A stretch of DNA of 64,000 bases, from the NCBI GenBank assembly GCA_964351985.1, contig CAYGPR010000004.1, positions 73,820-137,819 on the forward strand. Reading direction: 5' to 3'. Every line of letters begins with the position of its first letter. Position 1 is the first letter of the stretch. Both the position numbers and the translations under genes were made by a program. Below the pieces are notes generated by a model, which ran no database searches, was not told the DNA's origin, and saw nothing but the letters and a program-made list of their open reading frames with translations. This stretch comes from Meishania sp964351985 (GTDB lineage Bacteria > Bacteroidota > Bacteroidia > Flavobacteriales > Flavobacteriaceae). Below are positions 36,260-44,518 of this stretch, piece by piece.

Positions 36260-37262
36260 GGTATTTGTTCAAAAATTCTTGAAGTTTCTCGACCATTTTT
36301 CGACTCCCGCAGAAAAAAGGGACACGTTGGTGCAATTCCGTGGGTTGTATGTCCATTATTCTGTTTTTTCCTCCAATGGCCAGGCCATTAGCCTGTTCCG
36401 CTAAAAACGCCATTGGGTTACATTCATAAAGTAAGCGTAGTTTACCTTCTTCCGTAATACTGCTCTTCGGATACATATAGATTCCTCCTTTGATCATGTT
36501 ACGATGAAAATCAGATACTAGAGAACCAATATATCTTGAGGTGTAGGGCCGGTCATCTTCTTCCTGTTGACAATATTTGATGTAGTCTTTTACGCCTTGA
36601 TGAAAGTGGATGTAATTTCCTTCGTTTACTGAATAAATTTTTCCCGTTTCGGGGAATTGCATATCCGGATGCGATAAATAGAACGTTCCGATCGCTGGAT
36701 TTAGCGTGAAACCGTTTACACCGTCTCCGGTGGTATATACCAACATCGTCGAGGTGCCGTAGACCACATAACCCGCAGCGACCTGTTCTTTGCCCGGTTG
36801 TAGAAAATCTTCTAAAGTTACAGGAGTACCTACAGGTGTTATTCTTCTATATATTGAAAAAATAGTACCGACCGATACGTTTACATCAACATTTGAAGAA
36901 CCATCTAAGGGGTCGATGAGCACCACATACTTGTTTTGGTGATTTTCATCATTGCTGTTAATGCTGATAAAATCATCTTCTTCTTCTGAGGCTATTCCAC
37001 AAACGATTTCTCGGTTCGTAAGGGTGTTAATGAATTTTTCGTTGGCAAACACATCCAATTTTTGCTGGTCCTCACCTTGAATATTCGTATCTCCGGCCTT
37101 TCCTAAAATATCTACAAGTCCTGCTTTGTTGACCTCATGGTTGACGACTTTTGCCGCCAAACGAATCGCATTTATCAATTTAGAAAGTTCTCCCGAAGAA
37201 TATTGAAAAGAATTTTGATTTTCAATAATGAACTCTCCTAGCGTTTGATTTTTCTTGGTCAT
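36255..37262 (-). CDS. fbp: Fructose-1,6-bisphosphatase class 1
   Basis: A 335-residue class 1 FBPase. The metal site DPLDGSSNVDVNVSVGTIFSIY near residue 120 and YVVYGTSTMLVYTTG are characteristic, with the substrate-binding YTSRYIGSLVSDFHR later. It hydrolyses fructose 1,6-bisphosphate to fructose 6-phosphate in gluconeogenesis. I start at the ATG of MTKKNQTLGE; a GTG nine codons earlier is open but less like the family. It is divergent from the GNAT gene. Confidence 0.95.
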   Translation of the reverse strand: MTKKNQTLGEFIIENQNSFQYSSGELSKLINAIRLAAKVVNHEVNKAGLVDILGKAGDTNIQGEDQQKLDVFANEKFINTLTNREIVCGIASEEEDDFISINSNDENHQNKYVVLIDPLDGSSNVDVNVSVGTIFSIYRRITPVGTPVTLEDFLQPGKEQVAAGYVVYGTSTMLVYTTGDGVNGFTLNPAIGTFYLSHPDMQFPETGKIYSVNEGNYIHFHQGVKDYIKYCQQEEDDRPYTSRYIGSLVSDFHRNMIKGGIYMYPKSSITEEGKLRLLYECNPMAFLAEQANGLAIGGKNRIMDIQPTELHQRVPFFCGSRKMVEKLQEFLNKYH

Positions 37263-37349
37263 TACAACTTGGGTTTGTGTTTTGACCACAAATATCCAAT
37301 ATTTTGTGATGCCATGCCATTTTCTTTTAATGTTCTCTTTTTAAATTTA

Positions 37350-37357
37350 TAACTTTG
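37350..37357 (+). promoter_or_regulatory. -7 promoter element TAACTTTG for the GNAT/lysC unit
   Basis: TAACTTTG matches TAnnTTTG and sits 19 bases before the ATG at 37377, in the gap between the divergent fbp and GNAT genes. A clear -33 TTTG was not found. Confidence 0.4.
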
Positions 37358-37376
37358 TGTTTTATTTGTAACAATT

Positions 37377-37862
37377 ATGAATTATACCATTCGCAACGCA
37401 CAGGCCGAAGATATGCCCCAGGTGCTAGGGTTGATACAGGAATTGGCTTCTTTTGAAAAAGAGGAGGATGCCGTTGAGGTCTCGGCACAGGATTTAATCA
37501 AAGACGGATTCGGAAACCACAAATTGTTTCATTGTTTTGTGGCCGAATCGGATGATGAAATTGTGGGAATGGCTCTAGTCTACCCTAGATATTCCACTTG
37601 GAAAGGTCCTATAATCCATCTAGAGGATTTGATCGTTACTGAAAAGATGCGGGGTAGCGGACTTGGTACCGCGTTGTTGAACGAGGTGGTAAAATATGGT
37701 AATCAGTTGGGTGTAAAACGCATTAATTGGGAAGTCATTGATTGGAACGACCCGGCAATCGCGTTTTATGAAAGTAAAGGGGCCAAGGTTATGCGCGATT
37801 GGGACGTGGTTCAGCTTGATGAAAAAGGAATCAAGAATTATTTGAACAATATTCAGAGTTGA
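37377..37862 (+). CDS. GNAT family N-acetyltransferase
   Basis: A 161-residue GNAT protein with the acetyl-CoA loop in VTEKMRGSGLGTALLNEVV (Q/RxxGxG/A type) and the AIAFYESKGAKVM end. It resembles the diamine/thialysine acetyltransferase (SSAT-like) group: IRNAQAEDMPQVLGLIQELASFEKEEDAVE. The amine substrate cannot be fixed from sequence. It is 42 bases upstream of the aspartate kinase gene on the same strand and may be co-transcribed. Confidence 0.85.
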   Translation: MNYTIRNAQAEDMPQVLGLIQELASFEKEEDAVEVSAQDLIKDGFGNHKLFHCFVAESDDEIVGMALVYPRYSTWKGPIIHLEDLIVTEKMRGSGLGTALLNEVVKYGNQLGVKRINWEVIDWNDPAIAFYESKGAKVMRDWDVVQLDEKGIKNYLNNIQS

Positions 37863-37904
37863 CATTTCCAACTTTTGTGAATAAAGATAAAAACTATATA
37901 ATTC

Positions 37905-39155
37905 ATGCGAATATTTAAATTCGGCGGCGCATCGGTCAAAGATGCTTCAGGAGTACGGAATCTAGTGAAGGTGTTGGACGAAGTTGGTTATAAAGACACT
38001 TTATTGATTGTCTCTGCAATGGGCAAGACCACGAATGCTATGGAGATTGTCGTGAATGCCTATTTTAAAGATAAACCAAATATACCTGGTGCTATTCTAG
38101 AAGTGATACAATATCACGATGCTATTTTGTTGGATTTGTTTACTGATGACAAGCACCCCATTTTCCAAAAAGTCAAAGCACTATTCGACGAGGTAAAGGG
38201 TTTTTTGGCATGGAACAAGTCTCCTAAATATAATTTCGTTTACGATCAGGTTGTCGGGTACGGTGAATTGGTCGCCACCACCATTGTGAGCGAATACCTC
38301 AATGAAAATGGGATACGGAATACTTGGCTCGATGTCAGAAATCTTATTAAGACTGACAATAGTTATCGCGATACCACGGTGAACTGGGAAAAGACCCAAA
38401 AAAATGTCACAGAGCTTGTCGATTCGAAAAAACTGAACATTACCCAAGGCTTCCTGGGTAGCGATGACAATAACTTCACCACGACTTTAGGTCGAGAAGG
38501 TTCGGACTACACGGCCGCCATTCTGGCTTACTGCCTTAATGCTAATTCAGTAACCATTTGGAAAGATGTCCCCGGAGTTTTAAATGCTGATCCGAGGTAC
38601 TTCAAGGAGACCCAACTGCTGAACAAAATATCGTATCTAGAGGCCATTGAACTTGCCTTTTATGGAGCATCTGTTATCCATCCGAAAACACTGCAGCCCT
38701 TACAGCAAAAAGAGATTCCTTTGCACGTAAAATCTTTCATTAATCCCAAAGACCCTGGCACAACTGTCGGTAAGGGTATCGGTATCGAACCTGAAGTACC
38801 CTGCTTTATTGTAAAGAAGAACCAAGTGCTGATGAAGTTATCGTCACTAGATTTTTCGTTCATTGTTGAAGATAGCATCAGCGAACTTTTTAAAATGCTT
38901 CATGACCATAAAATGAAGGTGGATCTGATACAGAATTCGGCCATTAGTTTTTCGGTCTGTGTCGATAATAGATTTGGAAGGTTAGATGAGTTGTTGAGCC
39001 TTTTGAAAAGTAGGTTTAAAGTAGTGCATCATGAGGGCGTATCGTTATATACCGTTCGTCATTTTAATGAAAAGGCCATAGAATCGCTTCTTAACGGTCA
39101 TGATATTCTACTTGAACAGAGGGGTAAGGAGACTTTGCAACTAGTGGTCAAATAA
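37905..39155 (+). CDS. lysC: Aspartate kinase
   Basis: A 416-residue monofunctional aspartate kinase. FKFGGASVKDASGVRN is the N-terminal kinase signature, TLGREGSDYTAAILAYCLNA the substrate region and IWKDVPGVLNADPR the catalytic loop. A short C-terminal regulatory part with ACT character follows (LMKLSSLDFSFIVEDSISELFKML). It makes aspartyl phosphate for lysine, threonine and methionine synthesis. Feedback ligand not predictable. It is followed after 79 bases by the OlsF-like gene, with a separate TATCTTAG promoter-like box at 39203-39210. Confidence 0.9.
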   Translation: MRIFKFGGASVKDASGVRNLVKVLDEVGYKDTLLIVSAMGKTTNAMEIVVNAYFKDKPNIPGAILEVIQYHDAILLDLFTDDKHPIFQKVKALFDEVKGFLAWNKSPKYNFVYDQVVGYGELVATTIVSEYLNENGIRNTWLDVRNLIKTDNSYRDTTVNWEKTQKNVTELVDSKKLNITQGFLGSDDNNFTTTLGREGSDYTAAILAYCLNANSVTIWKDVPGVLNADPRYFKETQLLNKISYLEAIELAFYGASVIHPKTLQPLQQKEIPLHVKSFINPKDPGTTVGKGIGIEPEVPCFIVKKNQVLMKLSSLDFSFIVEDSISELFKMLHDHKMKVDLIQNSAISFSVCVDNRFGRLDELLSLLKSRFKVVHHEGVSLYTVRHFNEKAIESLLNGHDILLEQRGKETLQLVVK

Positions 39156-39234
39156 AGCCGATAAGCAAATGTTAAAATGACCTTCGGCTCTAGCGTTTTT
39201 CCTATCTTAGCCCACATCTAATCAAACGACGTAT

Positions 39235-41052
39235 ATGGGTTTAGTGACCGCAAAAGAGGTGGCCAAGGCTATCAATCTTGATAAGTATGGCTTCTTGGGC
39301 ACCTTCATGTCATGGGTGCTGATGAAGGTCACTAGAATTTCAAGTATCAATTCTTTTTATGACGGAAGCAAGCATTTAGAAAAATTGGAATTCCTAGATG
39401 CGATTTTAAAACATTACGAAATCGATTTTGAAATTCCGGAAGACGATTTTAAACGCTTGCCGAAAGAAGGTCCATTTATCACAATTTCAAATCATCCCTT
39501 GGGAGGAATCGATGGAGTATTGTTATTGAAATTGCTCGTATCTCAGCGCTCTGATTTCAAAATCATCGCCAATTTTCTGTTACATCGCATAGAGCCCATG
39601 GCACCCTATATAATGCCTGTGAATCCGTTTGAAGACCGGAAAGATGTAAAAAGTAGTCTGGCCGGCTTCAAGAATGCCATGTTGCATCTGCGTGAAGGGC
39701 ATCCCTTAGGTATTTTCCCTGCCGGGGAAGTTTCTACCTATAAAGACGGAAAATTAATAGTCGATAAACCTTGGGAGGAAGCCGCACTGAAGTTGATCCG
39801 GAAGGCAGAAGTACCTGTGGTACCTATTTATTTTCATGCCAGAAACAGCAAGTTTTTCTATTGGCTTTCAAAAATGAACGACATTTTTAGAACGGCCAAA
39901 TTACCCTCTGAAGTATATTCGCAAAAAAACCGACCTATAAAAGTTAGGATCGGACAGCCCATTTCGGTCGCGGCACAAAAAGAAGAGGAAACCTTGGAAG
40001 CGTTCACCGAACTTTTACGCAAAAAAACCTACATACTGGCCAATGCCTATGAAAAAGAACGCCTAATAGACCAAATTCCTACTACCCTGAAAATCCCGAA
40101 AACTCCCAGAAAAATTGCCATGGCCGTTCGTACCGAGGTCATTCAGGGAGAAATCGAAAAACTTCGTGAAAAAGACTGTCGTTTGTTGCAAAGTAAGAAT
40201 TACGAAGTCTTTTTGGCACAGGCGCATGATATGCCCTTTATTTTAAAGGAAATTGGGCGACAGCGCGAGGTTACTTTCCGGGCAATAGGCGAGGGCACTA
40301 ACAATTCTATAGATCTGGATATTTTCGATGAGTATTATCATCACCTGTTTCTATGGGACGATGAGGAAAAGACTATTGTAGGCGCTTATCGTATGGGTAT
40401 GGGATCCGAGATTTTTGCTAAATTCGGAATCGATGGATTCTATTTACAAGACCTCTTTCGGTTCGAGCCCGAACTTTTCCCCATGATGGAAAAATCCATT
40501 GAAATGGGTAGGGCCTATATCGTCAAAGAGTACCAACAAAAACCAATGCCACTATTTTTGTTATGGAAGGGCATCGTACATACCACCCTAAGGCACCCTG
40601 AGCATAAATACTTGATAGGTGGGGTGAGTATCAGCAACCAGTTTTCGAACTTTTCTAAATCGTTGATGATCGAGTTTATGAAATCGAACTATTGGGATCC
40701 CTATGTGGCGCAATATGTAAGACCGAAAAAAGAATTCAAGGTAAAACTTAACGATGCCGATAAGGAATTTGTATTCGACGAGACCGAGGCAGACCTCAAT
40801 AAGTTCGATCGTTTGATCAATGAAGTAGAACCAGGCGACCTTCGATTACCCGTTCTCATTAAAAAGTATATCAAACAAAATGCGAAAGTGGTCGCTTTTA
40901 ACGTGGATCCGTTATTCAACAATGCCGTCGATGGTTTGATGTACATAAAGATTGCCGATTTGCCCGAAAGTACTGTAAAACCTGTTATGGAGGAGTTTCA
41001 GGCAGAGCTTGAGCGTAAGTTTATGGAGGCCCAGGATAATGGTAGTGCTTAA
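39235..41052 (+). CDS. olsF: Bifunctional acyltransferase, OlsF-like ornithine-lipid synthase
   Basis: A 605-residue protein with two domains. Residues about 1-290 form a PlsC-like lysophospholipid acyltransferase (NHPLGGIDG, with His87 and Asp93 five rather than four residues apart, and FPAGEVST). Residues about 310-600 are an OlsB-like GNAT N-acyltransferase (RAIGEGTNNSIDLDIFDEYYHHLFLW). OlsF of Serratia and Flavobacterium makes ornithine lipids in this way, N-acylating ornithine then O-acylating the product. Symbol is by domain order and family knowledge. Its stop codon overlaps the convergent arsC stop by four bases. Confidence 0.8.
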   Translation: MGLVTAKEVAKAINLDKYGFLGTFMSWVLMKVTRISSINSFYDGSKHLEKLEFLDAILKHYEIDFEIPEDDFKRLPKEGPFITISNHPLGGIDGVLLLKLLVSQRSDFKIIANFLLHRIEPMAPYIMPVNPFEDRKDVKSSLAGFKNAMLHLREGHPLGIFPAGEVSTYKDGKLIVDKPWEEAALKLIRKAEVPVVPIYFHARNSKFFYWLSKMNDIFRTAKLPSEVYSQKNRPIKVRIGQPISVAAQKEEETLEAFTELLRKKTYILANAYEKERLIDQIPTTLKIPKTPRKIAMAVRTEVIQGEIEKLREKDCRLLQSKNYEVFLAQAHDMPFILKEIGRQREVTFRAIGEGTNNSIDLDIFDEYYHHLFLWDDEEKTIVGAYRMGMGSEIFAKFGIDGFYLQDLFRFEPELFPMMEKSIEMGRAYIVKEYQQKPMPLFLLWKGIVHTTLRHPEHKYLIGGVSISNQFSNFSKSLMIEFMKSNYWDPYVAQYVRPKKEFKVKLNDADKEFVFDETEADLNKFDRLINEVEPGDLRLPVLIKKYIKQNAKVVAFNVDPLFNNAVDGLMYIKIADLPESTVKPVMEEFQAELERKFMEAQDNGSA

Positions 41053-41468
41053 GAAAGTTCTCTCTCAACGAAGTCTTCGCAAAAATCCCTAATATCGTTT
41101 CTAGCCTTTTCAAAGGCCGCATGCTTTTCTTCTTCGCTTCCCGATACTTTAGATGGGTCAAAGAAATTGTGATGAATCCGTTTAGCATTCTTTGAAGGGA
41201 TGAACGGACAATTTTTTTTGGCGTGATCGCAAACGGTGATGATATAGTCCCAATCAATACCTTCGTATTCATCAACATGGTTCGAAGTGTGAGATATTAT
41301 ATCGATACCATCTTCGGCCATGATGGAGACTGCACCAGGGTTAAGACCATGGGTCTCTATGCCCGCACTATAGATTTTAGCGCTACCCTTGGCTAATCGT
41401 TCCAAATAACCATGGGCCATTTGACTTCGGCACGAGTTTCCGGTACAGAGTACGAGTATGTTTTTCAT
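41049..41468 (-). CDS. arsC: Arsenate reductase, low-molecular-weight phosphatase type
   Basis: A 139-residue LMW-PTP-fold protein with the P-loop CTGNSCR at residues 8-14 (CX5R), here with a second Cys13 next to the Arg. The later YIITVCDHAKKNCPFIP segment carries further Cys residues that match the relay cysteines of thioredoxin-coupled ArsC. It reduces arsenate to arsenite. It is the last gene of a leftward arsenic operon that starts with arsR. Its stop codon overlaps the convergent olsF stop. Confidence 0.85.
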   Translation of the reverse strand: MKNILVLCTGNSCRSQMAHGYLERLAKGSAKIYSAGIETHGLNPGAVSIMAEDGIDIISHTSNHVDEYEGIDWDYIITVCDHAKKNCPFIPSKNAKRIHHNFFDPSKVSGSEEEKHAAFEKARNDIRDFCEDFVERELS

Positions 41469-41477
41469 GTATTTTGG

Positions 41478-41498
41478 TTAAGGGTTAAGGGTTAAGGG
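41478..41498. repeat. Three tandem TTAAGGG heptamers
   Basis: Exact head-to-tail copies of TTAAGGG, followed by two more G, in the 36-base gap between the arsN-like stop and the arsC start. They lie where the arsC ribosome binding region would be. Probably a slippage product; a role in phase variation is speculative. Confidence 0.6.
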
Positions 41499-41504
41499 GG
41501 TTCT

Positions 41505-42011
41505 CTAAATGCCCACTACTTTACTTCGTCTTTCAAAAAGCACGTTGTCTTTCCAAATACCATCTAGTTCACCGACGCGCTCCCGCTTTCCGATACATCG
41601 AAAACCGACCTGTTCATGAAGTCTGATGCTTCCCATGTTTTCTGGGAAAATCCCTGATTGTAAGGTCCATATTCCGTCTTTTTCGCTCTCGGCTATCAAG
41701 GTTTCCATTAATATTTTACCTACTCCCATTCCACGACTGTTTTGTCCAACGTACACGCTGACCTCTGCAACACCTCCATAGACACATCTGCTAGATACCG
41801 GCGAAAGTGCTGCCCAACCTAATATGTAGTCTTCATTTACGGCTACCAGTCTACAGGTTTTCATATGGGCCGAATCCCAAGATTCATAGGTGGGAACATT
41901 TTTTTCAAAGGTGGCAAAACCTGTTGCAATACCTTCTTTATAGATTTGTGAAACAGAGGTCCAATCTTCTGCTTGCATAGGTCGTATTGTAATGTTCACA
42001 GTTTCACTCAT
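41505..42011 (-). CDS. GNAT acetyltransferase, ArsN1/phosphinothricin-acetyltransferase-like
   Basis: A 168-residue GNAT with the VYVGQNSRGMGVGKILMETLI acetyl-CoA loop and the TFEKNVPTYESWDSAHM segment of the PAT/ArsN group (phosphinothricin and arsinothricin N-acetyltransferases). Its place between a small membrane-protein gene and arsC in an arsenic operon supports a role against organoarsenicals such as arsinothricin, but the substrate is not shown. One base separates it from the membrane-protein gene. Confidence 0.75.
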   Translation of the reverse strand: MSETVNITIRPMQAEDWTSVSQIYKEGIATGFATFEKNVPTYESWDSAHMKTCRLVAVNEDYILGWAALSPVSSRCVYGGVAEVSVYVGQNSRGMGVGKILMETLIAESEKDGIWTLQSGIFPENMGSIRLHEQVGFRCIGKRERVGELDGIWKDNVLFERRSKVVGI

Positions 42012-42012
42012 T

Positions 42013-42585
42013 CTAGCAACAAGTTATTTTTGTTCGATATGAATTCCAAATTGCACGTGGCTTTTTGAGCATCAAGATAAAATGCAATAGGGCCAATATA
42101 ATTGCACCAGGAATAACATTTATACTGACGAACGTGAATATTTCGTGGGCCGCTGAAGGTGGAGTGTTATGGACAAAAACGATACTAGACCCTATGATCT
42201 CTAATTTCAAAGCAAGCACAAGAACTATTGCGGAAAAGTGGAAGGCATTTGAAAAAAGATGAATGATATATTCCCATCTAGGTAGCCCACCCATGAAACT
42301 TCGGCTATCTTTTTCGGAATAAGCATCTATGCCCAGTACAATTAAGTCCAAACCTACTAGCCCTAGTCCAATTAAAAACCCAACAAGACTGGTTTCGTTG
42401 ATAAACAGGAACCATACGATCATGGGAAACAAAATCGCCCGAACCGTATGTGTTTTGTGCTCAAAAATGCTTTCATCTCTATTAAAAAGTCCGAACTTGA
42501 AAATATGGAGGTAAAGACCATCATACGTCGCCAAGACCATAAAAAGTAACAGACACAACGTGGCTAAATAGAACAATATTTCCAT
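42013..42585 (-). CDS. Uncharacterised membrane protein of the arsenic operon, C-terminal Cys-Cys
   Basis: A 190-residue protein with about five hydrophobic segments and no match that I recognise to ArsB, Acr3, ArsP or MFS pumps. It ends in the vicinal pair TCC (residues 189-190). Between the segments lies ESIFEHKTHTVRA. It is co-transcribed with DUF6428 (13 bases) and the ArsN-like gene (1 base). A role in arsenite or thiol chemistry is inferred from context and the terminal cysteines only. Confidence 0.6.
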   Translation of the reverse strand: MEILFYLATLCLLLFMVLATYDGLYLHIFKFGLFNRDESIFEHKTHTVRAILFPMIVWFLFINETSLVGFLIGLGLVGLDLIVLGIDAYSEKDSRSFMGGLPRWEYIIHLFSNAFHFSAIVLVLALKLEIIGSSIVFVHNTPPSAAHEIFTFVSINVIPGAIILALLHFILMLKKPRAIWNSYRTKITCC

Positions 42586-42597
42586 AATTGGTTTGGT

Positions 42598-43089
42598 TTA
42601 TGAACAGCATCCACCTTCAGGTGAACAACCAGCTTCCTCATTTATATTTGCTTCAACGGGTACACCACAGGTTTCTTTAGCCTTGCAGTCTGTTTTTTCG
42701 ACTCCGAGTCTCAATAGTAATCTTTCTTCATGAACCTCAAAGTCGTTTACGAACAATTGCGCCGTGTGAAAATCGGGATTGCTATATTCGAACTTAACTT
42801 CTACCCCTTTTTCCATTGGTCTTAGTTTGTCTACTTTGTTCAAAATGCCGAATGCTTTGAAAGCGGACATATATTCACGCTTATCCTTCTCTTCAGGACT
42901 TTCCCATAATTGTATGATGGTCTCTTTCCAAATATCGGTTCTCGCACCACAATCGACCGAATCAATGGTCACGTTTTTAACTTCGGTAATATGATAATTT
43001 GCCCCCACAGTTTGTCCGTTTCGATACTCGAAAATGAGACTTTTATTGGGATGGTTTTTTAATAAGGATAGAAATTCTTGTGTTTGCAT
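42598..43089 (-). CDS. DUF6428 protein with Cys-rich tail
   Basis: A 163-residue soluble protein of the DUF6428 type common in Bacteroidota arsenic clusters. The C-terminal tail has Cys135, Cys141, Cys155, Cys161 and Cys162 (ending GGCCS), suitable for binding trivalent arsenic. It begins 11 bases downstream of arsR and is part of the same leftward unit. Function is not established; a metallochaperone role is inference. Confidence 0.7.
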   Translation of the reverse strand: MQTQEFLSLLKNHPNKSLIFEYRNGQTVGANYHITEVKNVTIDSVDCGARTDIWKETIIQLWESPEEKDKREYMSAFKAFGILNKVDKLRPMEKGVEVKFEYSNPDFHTAQLFVNDFEVHEERLLLRLGVEKTDCKAKETCGVPVEANINEEAGCSPEGGCCS

Positions 43090-43100
43090 GATTCAATTAT

Positions 43101-43424
43101 TTAGCAACAGTTAAATTTTGTTTTGTTAAAAAAGGCGTTTAATAATTCTTGTATCTCCTTCCATTTGCCAAGGTTGATACAATAGCAAATTTTCTTGCCC
43201 TCGATCTCACCTTCAATGAGGTCAATACTTTTCAATTCTTTTAAATGTTGGGATATGGTAGGCTGTGCAAGCCCGATTTCTTCGACGATGTCATTACATA
43301 TACAAGATGGCTGCGTACTGACATACTGTAAAATAGCAATACGGGCCGGATGAGCCAATACCTTAAAAATCGTGGCCAGCTGGTTTTGTTTCGAATTGAA
43401 TATCTGTGTTTTGGTAATTCCCAT
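43101..43424 (-). CDS. arsR: ArsR-family transcriptional repressor
   Basis: A 107-residue winged-helix regulator. I start at the ATG of MGITKTQIFN; the frame extends 30 codons upstream, but that stretch overlaps the promoter and operator-like palindrome. The CIC motif (Cys41, Cys43) lies near the recognition helix (GLAQPTISQHLKEL) as in arsenic-sensing ArsR proteins, and a second pair CYC (Cys80, Cys82) and a terminal Cys106-Cys107 are added. It probably represses its own operon and releases on arsenite binding. Adjacent genes fit. Confidence 0.9.
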   Translation of the reverse strand: MGITKTQIFNSKQNQLATIFKVLAHPARIAILQYVSTQPSCICNDIVEEIGLAQPTISQHLKELKSIDLIEGEIEGKKICYCINLGKWKEIQELLNAFFNKTKFNCC

Positions 43425-43435
43425 CACATATTTAT

Positions 43436-43447
43436 ATATTGCAATAT
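43436..43447. promoter_or_regulatory. Perfect palindrome ATATTGCAATAT, candidate ArsR operator
   Basis: Twelve bases of perfect dyad symmetry located 11 bases upstream of the arsR start codon, in an AT-rich stretch. Position and size suit an autoregulatory operator; binding is not shown. Confidence 0.5.
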
Positions 43448-43462
43448 TACGATAATAAAAAT

Positions 43463-43496
43463 ATATAAAAAAGCTGAATCGTTGAAAATTCAGCTT
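43463..43496 (-). terminator. Intrinsic terminator after the TM2-protein gene
   Basis: On the minus strand a nine-base stem AAGCTGAAT/ATTCAGCTT (43471-43496) is followed by TTTTTTATATATTTTTA. It lies between the TM2-protein stop (43505) and the arsR promoter, so it separates the two units. Confidence 0.85.
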
Positions 43497-43504
43497 CTTG
43501 ATTT

Positions 43505-44062
43505 TTAAAACCAAGGTTTTCTACCTACTTGATAAGTGTTGTAGAACTCCGCATCTGATTTTGTCAGATATATGATACCCTCGATTAGACCGATAAGCCC
43601 TGGAATCCAGACAAAAAGTAATCCTAAGCCAAAAAAGCACATCAATACATATGAAGCTACGGTAATCCCTAGTAATATGAATCCTTCTTTTTGGTAACCC
43701 AAAATAAACTTGTGAACTCCTAACGCTCCCAATACTATGGCCAATATACCGGCCAAAATCTTTTTATTTTCTCCACCGGCCCCACCAAAGGCTTCTTTGG
43801 CACTTTCTGTAAACTCATTGGCGGTTTTCTTGGCTTCGTCGGCAAATTCACTTGCCTTTTCTTTGGCATCTTCGGCGAATTCTTTCGTCTTTTCCTTGGC
43901 ACTGTCAAAAGCGTCTTCTGCTTTATCACCAAAATCTTTGGCTTCTTCTTTGCCTTTGTCAAAGGTGTCTTCGGCCTTATCGCCTAAATTTTCAGCTTTT
44001 TTTTTGGCATTGTCCATAGCGTCTTCGGCCATGTCGTCTAAATCTTTAGTATCATCTGACAT
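43505..44062 (-). CDS. TM2-domain protein with long amphipathic helical repeat
   Basis: A 185-residue protein. Residues about 1-95 are highly charged and repetitive (AEDTFDKGKEEAKDFGDKAEDAFDSAKEK type units with 11-residue spacing), like LEA or apolipoprotein helices. Residues about 100-185 form a TM2 domain (GILAIVLGALGVHKFILGYQKEG and two membrane segments). Topology and function are unknown; it may tie a long helix to the inner membrane. Single gene with its own terminator downstream. Confidence 0.75.
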   Translation of the reverse strand: MSDDTKDLDDMAEDAMDNAKKKAENLGDKAEDTFDKGKEEAKDFGDKAEDAFDSAKEKTKEFAEDAKEKASEFADEAKKTANEFTESAKEAFGGAGGENKKILAGILAIVLGALGVHKFILGYQKEGFILLGITVASYVLMCFFGLGLLFVWIPGLIGLIEGIIYLTKSDAEFYNTYQVGRKPWF

Positions 44063-44116
44063 TTCTATTGTTTTTGGTGGTTAATACAAGTATTAAATGT
44101 AACAAATATTTAGATA

Positions 44117-44503
44117 TCAAAGAAAAGCTTTATCGATGGGTTCCCAAAGTTCCAATTTGTTGCCTTCCGGATCTAGTATCCATCCGAATTTGCCATATTC
44201 GAATTCTTCGATTTCGCCCACTATGGTTACCCCTTCCTCTTTTAAAACGTCCAGCAGCTCGACCAAATTTTCTACACGAAAATTCATCATGAACTGTTTT
44301 TCGCTAGGCTTGAAGTATGTCGTGTCATCGCTCATGGGGCTCCATTGTGTGGAGCAGTCCCTACCTTCTTTGTCTTTCCACCAGAATGTCCAGCCATAAT
44401 TGTCGGTCGGGATTCCCAATCTTTCTTTGTACCATTTTTTTATTCCGTCAGGATCTTCACATTTAAAGAAGAAACCTCCGAGGCCTGTTACTCTTTTTTT
44501 CAT
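44117..44503 (-). CDS. VOC (glyoxalase/bleomycin-resistance fold) protein
   Basis: A 128-residue VOC-superfamily protein with paired beta-alpha-beta units: GGFFFKCEDPDGIKKWYKERLGI and the C-terminal DPEGNKLELWEPID (metal-ligand Glu in ELW). Expected to be a small metal-dependent enzyme or binding protein, substrate unknown. It is on the minus strand between the TM2 gene and the DUF1801 gene. Confidence 0.85.
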   Translation of the reverse strand: MKKRVTGLGGFFFKCEDPDGIKKWYKERLGIPTDNYGWTFWWKDKEGRDCSTQWSPMSDDTTYFKPSEKQFMMNFRVENLVELLDVLKEEGVTIVGEIEEFEYGKFGWILDPEGNKLELWEPIDKAFL

Positions 44504-44518
44504 ACATAAGATTTATTG

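Noticed and set aside
41478..41498. Telomere-like repeat
   Set aside because: Only three heptamers in the middle of an operon; no sign of a linear end.
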